Below, in pieces: positions 6,392 through 6,686 of a stretch of 6,686 nt of DNA (positions are counted from its first letter, which is position 1; every line of letters begins with the position of its first letter). The notes under the pieces are model-generated. The model ran no database searches, was not told the origin of the DNA, and worked only from the letters and a program-made list of their open reading frames with translations. The position numbers and the translations under genes were made by a program. This stretch comes from CAYXVB01 sp964467785 (GTDB taxonomy: Bacteria; Bdellovibrionota; UBA1018), in contig CAYXVB010000193.1 in NCBI GenBank assembly GCA_964467785.1, positions 1 through 6,686 on the forward strand, in the 5' to 3' direction.

Positions 6392-6412
6392 GGGCAGCCC
6401 GGGAGTCTGCCC
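6392..6412 (+). promoter_or_regulatory. Leader stem-loop before the phosphatidyltransferase start
   Basis: GGGCAG (6392-6397) and CTGCCC (6407-6412) form a perfect 6-bp stem with a 9-base loop. It ends 2 bases before the likely Shine-Dalgarno GGGAG (6415-6419) of the next gene. A short direct repeat, CCGTGGG, lies at 6387-6393 and 6411-6417, overlapping both sides of the stem. The hairpin could influence ribosome access. No riboswitch class is recognised. Confidence 0.25.
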
Positions 6413-6429
6413 GTGGGAGTGGATGAAGG

Positions 6430-6686
6430 ATGGATGAGTTCCTTGCCTCTCTCATTTGGGTCGCGATTCCGGCCTTAGTGCTCGTCGGCTACTCGGTGCG
6501 CACGCGAATTTCCGGACGCCTCCGTTTTGAGCGGATCGAGCGGGAACGGGGCAGTTTTCTGCTCGGTCGTACCGTGATGGAGGCTGGTTATTGGGCGATG
6601 CAACCGGTCGCGCGCGCGTTGATCCGGTGCGGTGTCTCACCTGACGCGATCTCCTGGTGCTCGCTCATGCTGGGCCTACTCAGCGG
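6430..6686 (+). CDS. CDP-alcohol phosphatidyltransferase family protein, N-terminal part (cut by window end)
   Basis: The first 85 codons are visible and the frame is open at the window edge. The start is well defined: an in-frame TGA lies at 6424-6426 and GGGAG at 6415-6419 sits ten bases before the ATG. Residues 5-22 form a hydrophobic segment, followed by a basic, probably cytoplasmic stretch. Then comes MQPVARALIRCGVSPDAISW and SLMLGLLSG (57-85), the typical entry to a CDP-alcohol phosphatidyltransferase domain, where G-V-(S/T)-P-(N/D)-x-(I/L)-(T/S) leads into the first core helix. The catalytic D-x2-D-G-x2-A-R block would lie beyond the edge and cannot be checked. The family transfers a phosphatidyl or related group from a CDP-activated donor to an alcohol. 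Lying right after ino1, it most likely makes phosphatidylinositol or phosphatidylinositol phosphate, but phosphatidylglycerophosphate or another headgroup is possible. Confidence 0.72.
   Translation, partial: MDEFLASLIWVAIPALVLVGYSVRTRISGRLRFERIERERGSFLLGRTVMEAGYWAMQPVARALIRCGVSPDAISWCSLMLGLLS

Noticed and set aside
5850..6437. 195-codon + strand frame overlapping the end of ino1
   Set aside because: It is a shifted shadow of ino1, with a Ser/Arg-dominated product typical of an off-frame reading in GC-rich DNA.

Overview
This is a densely coded, GC-rich bacterial window with seven complete protein genes, one gene cut by the right edge (phosphatidyltransferase), and probably the last codons of another gene at the left edge. 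No rRNA, tRNA, CRISPR array, insertion sequence or other mobile element is visible. Base composition and codon use look even throughout, and nothing suggests recent transfer. The gene set (class V aminotransferase, nitronate monooxygenase-like flavoprotein, FmdB zinc ribbon, DUF971, Gfo/Idh/MocA oxidoreductase, and the long bacterial type of myo-inositol-phosphate synthase) suits a high-GC Gram-negative lineage such as Verrucomicrobiota, Bdellovibrionota/Deltaproteobacteria or Acidobacteriota. The window alone does not settle which. Several starts have weak or no Shine-Dalgarno sequence.

Left part (1-1936, + strand): a probable gene tail is followed by a small polytopic membrane protein with the HX4DH metal-transport signature. 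A class V PLP-dependent aminotransferase begins 15 bp after it, and the two are probably co-transcribed. Middle part (1947-3608): genes alternate in direction. The nitronate monooxygenase-like gene (-) converges on the aminotransferase and diverges from a small FmdB-type zinc-ribbon gene (+). That gene in turn converges, with a 6-bp gap, on a DUF971 zinc-binding protein gene (-). These look like separate housekeeping-type transcription units.

Right part (3700-6686, + strand): a Gfo/Idh/MocA oxidoreductase, then inositol-3-phosphate synthase (ino1), then the start of a CDP-alcohol phosphatidyltransferase. The last two are a natural pair: ino1 makes inositol 3-phosphate from glucose 6-phosphate, and a CDP-alcohol phosphatidyltransferase can join an inositol headgroup to CDP-diacylglycerol. 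The window therefore probably holds the start of an inositol-phospholipid locus. The Gfo/Idh/MocA enzyme is close enough to raise the question of whether it acts on inositol or a related polyol, but its substrate cannot be read from the sequence. A terminator-like structure and a sigma-54-like promoter match lie in the 76-bp gap before ino1.

I see no strong evidence for a wholly new system. The best leads are the inositol-lipid locus and its intergenic control region.
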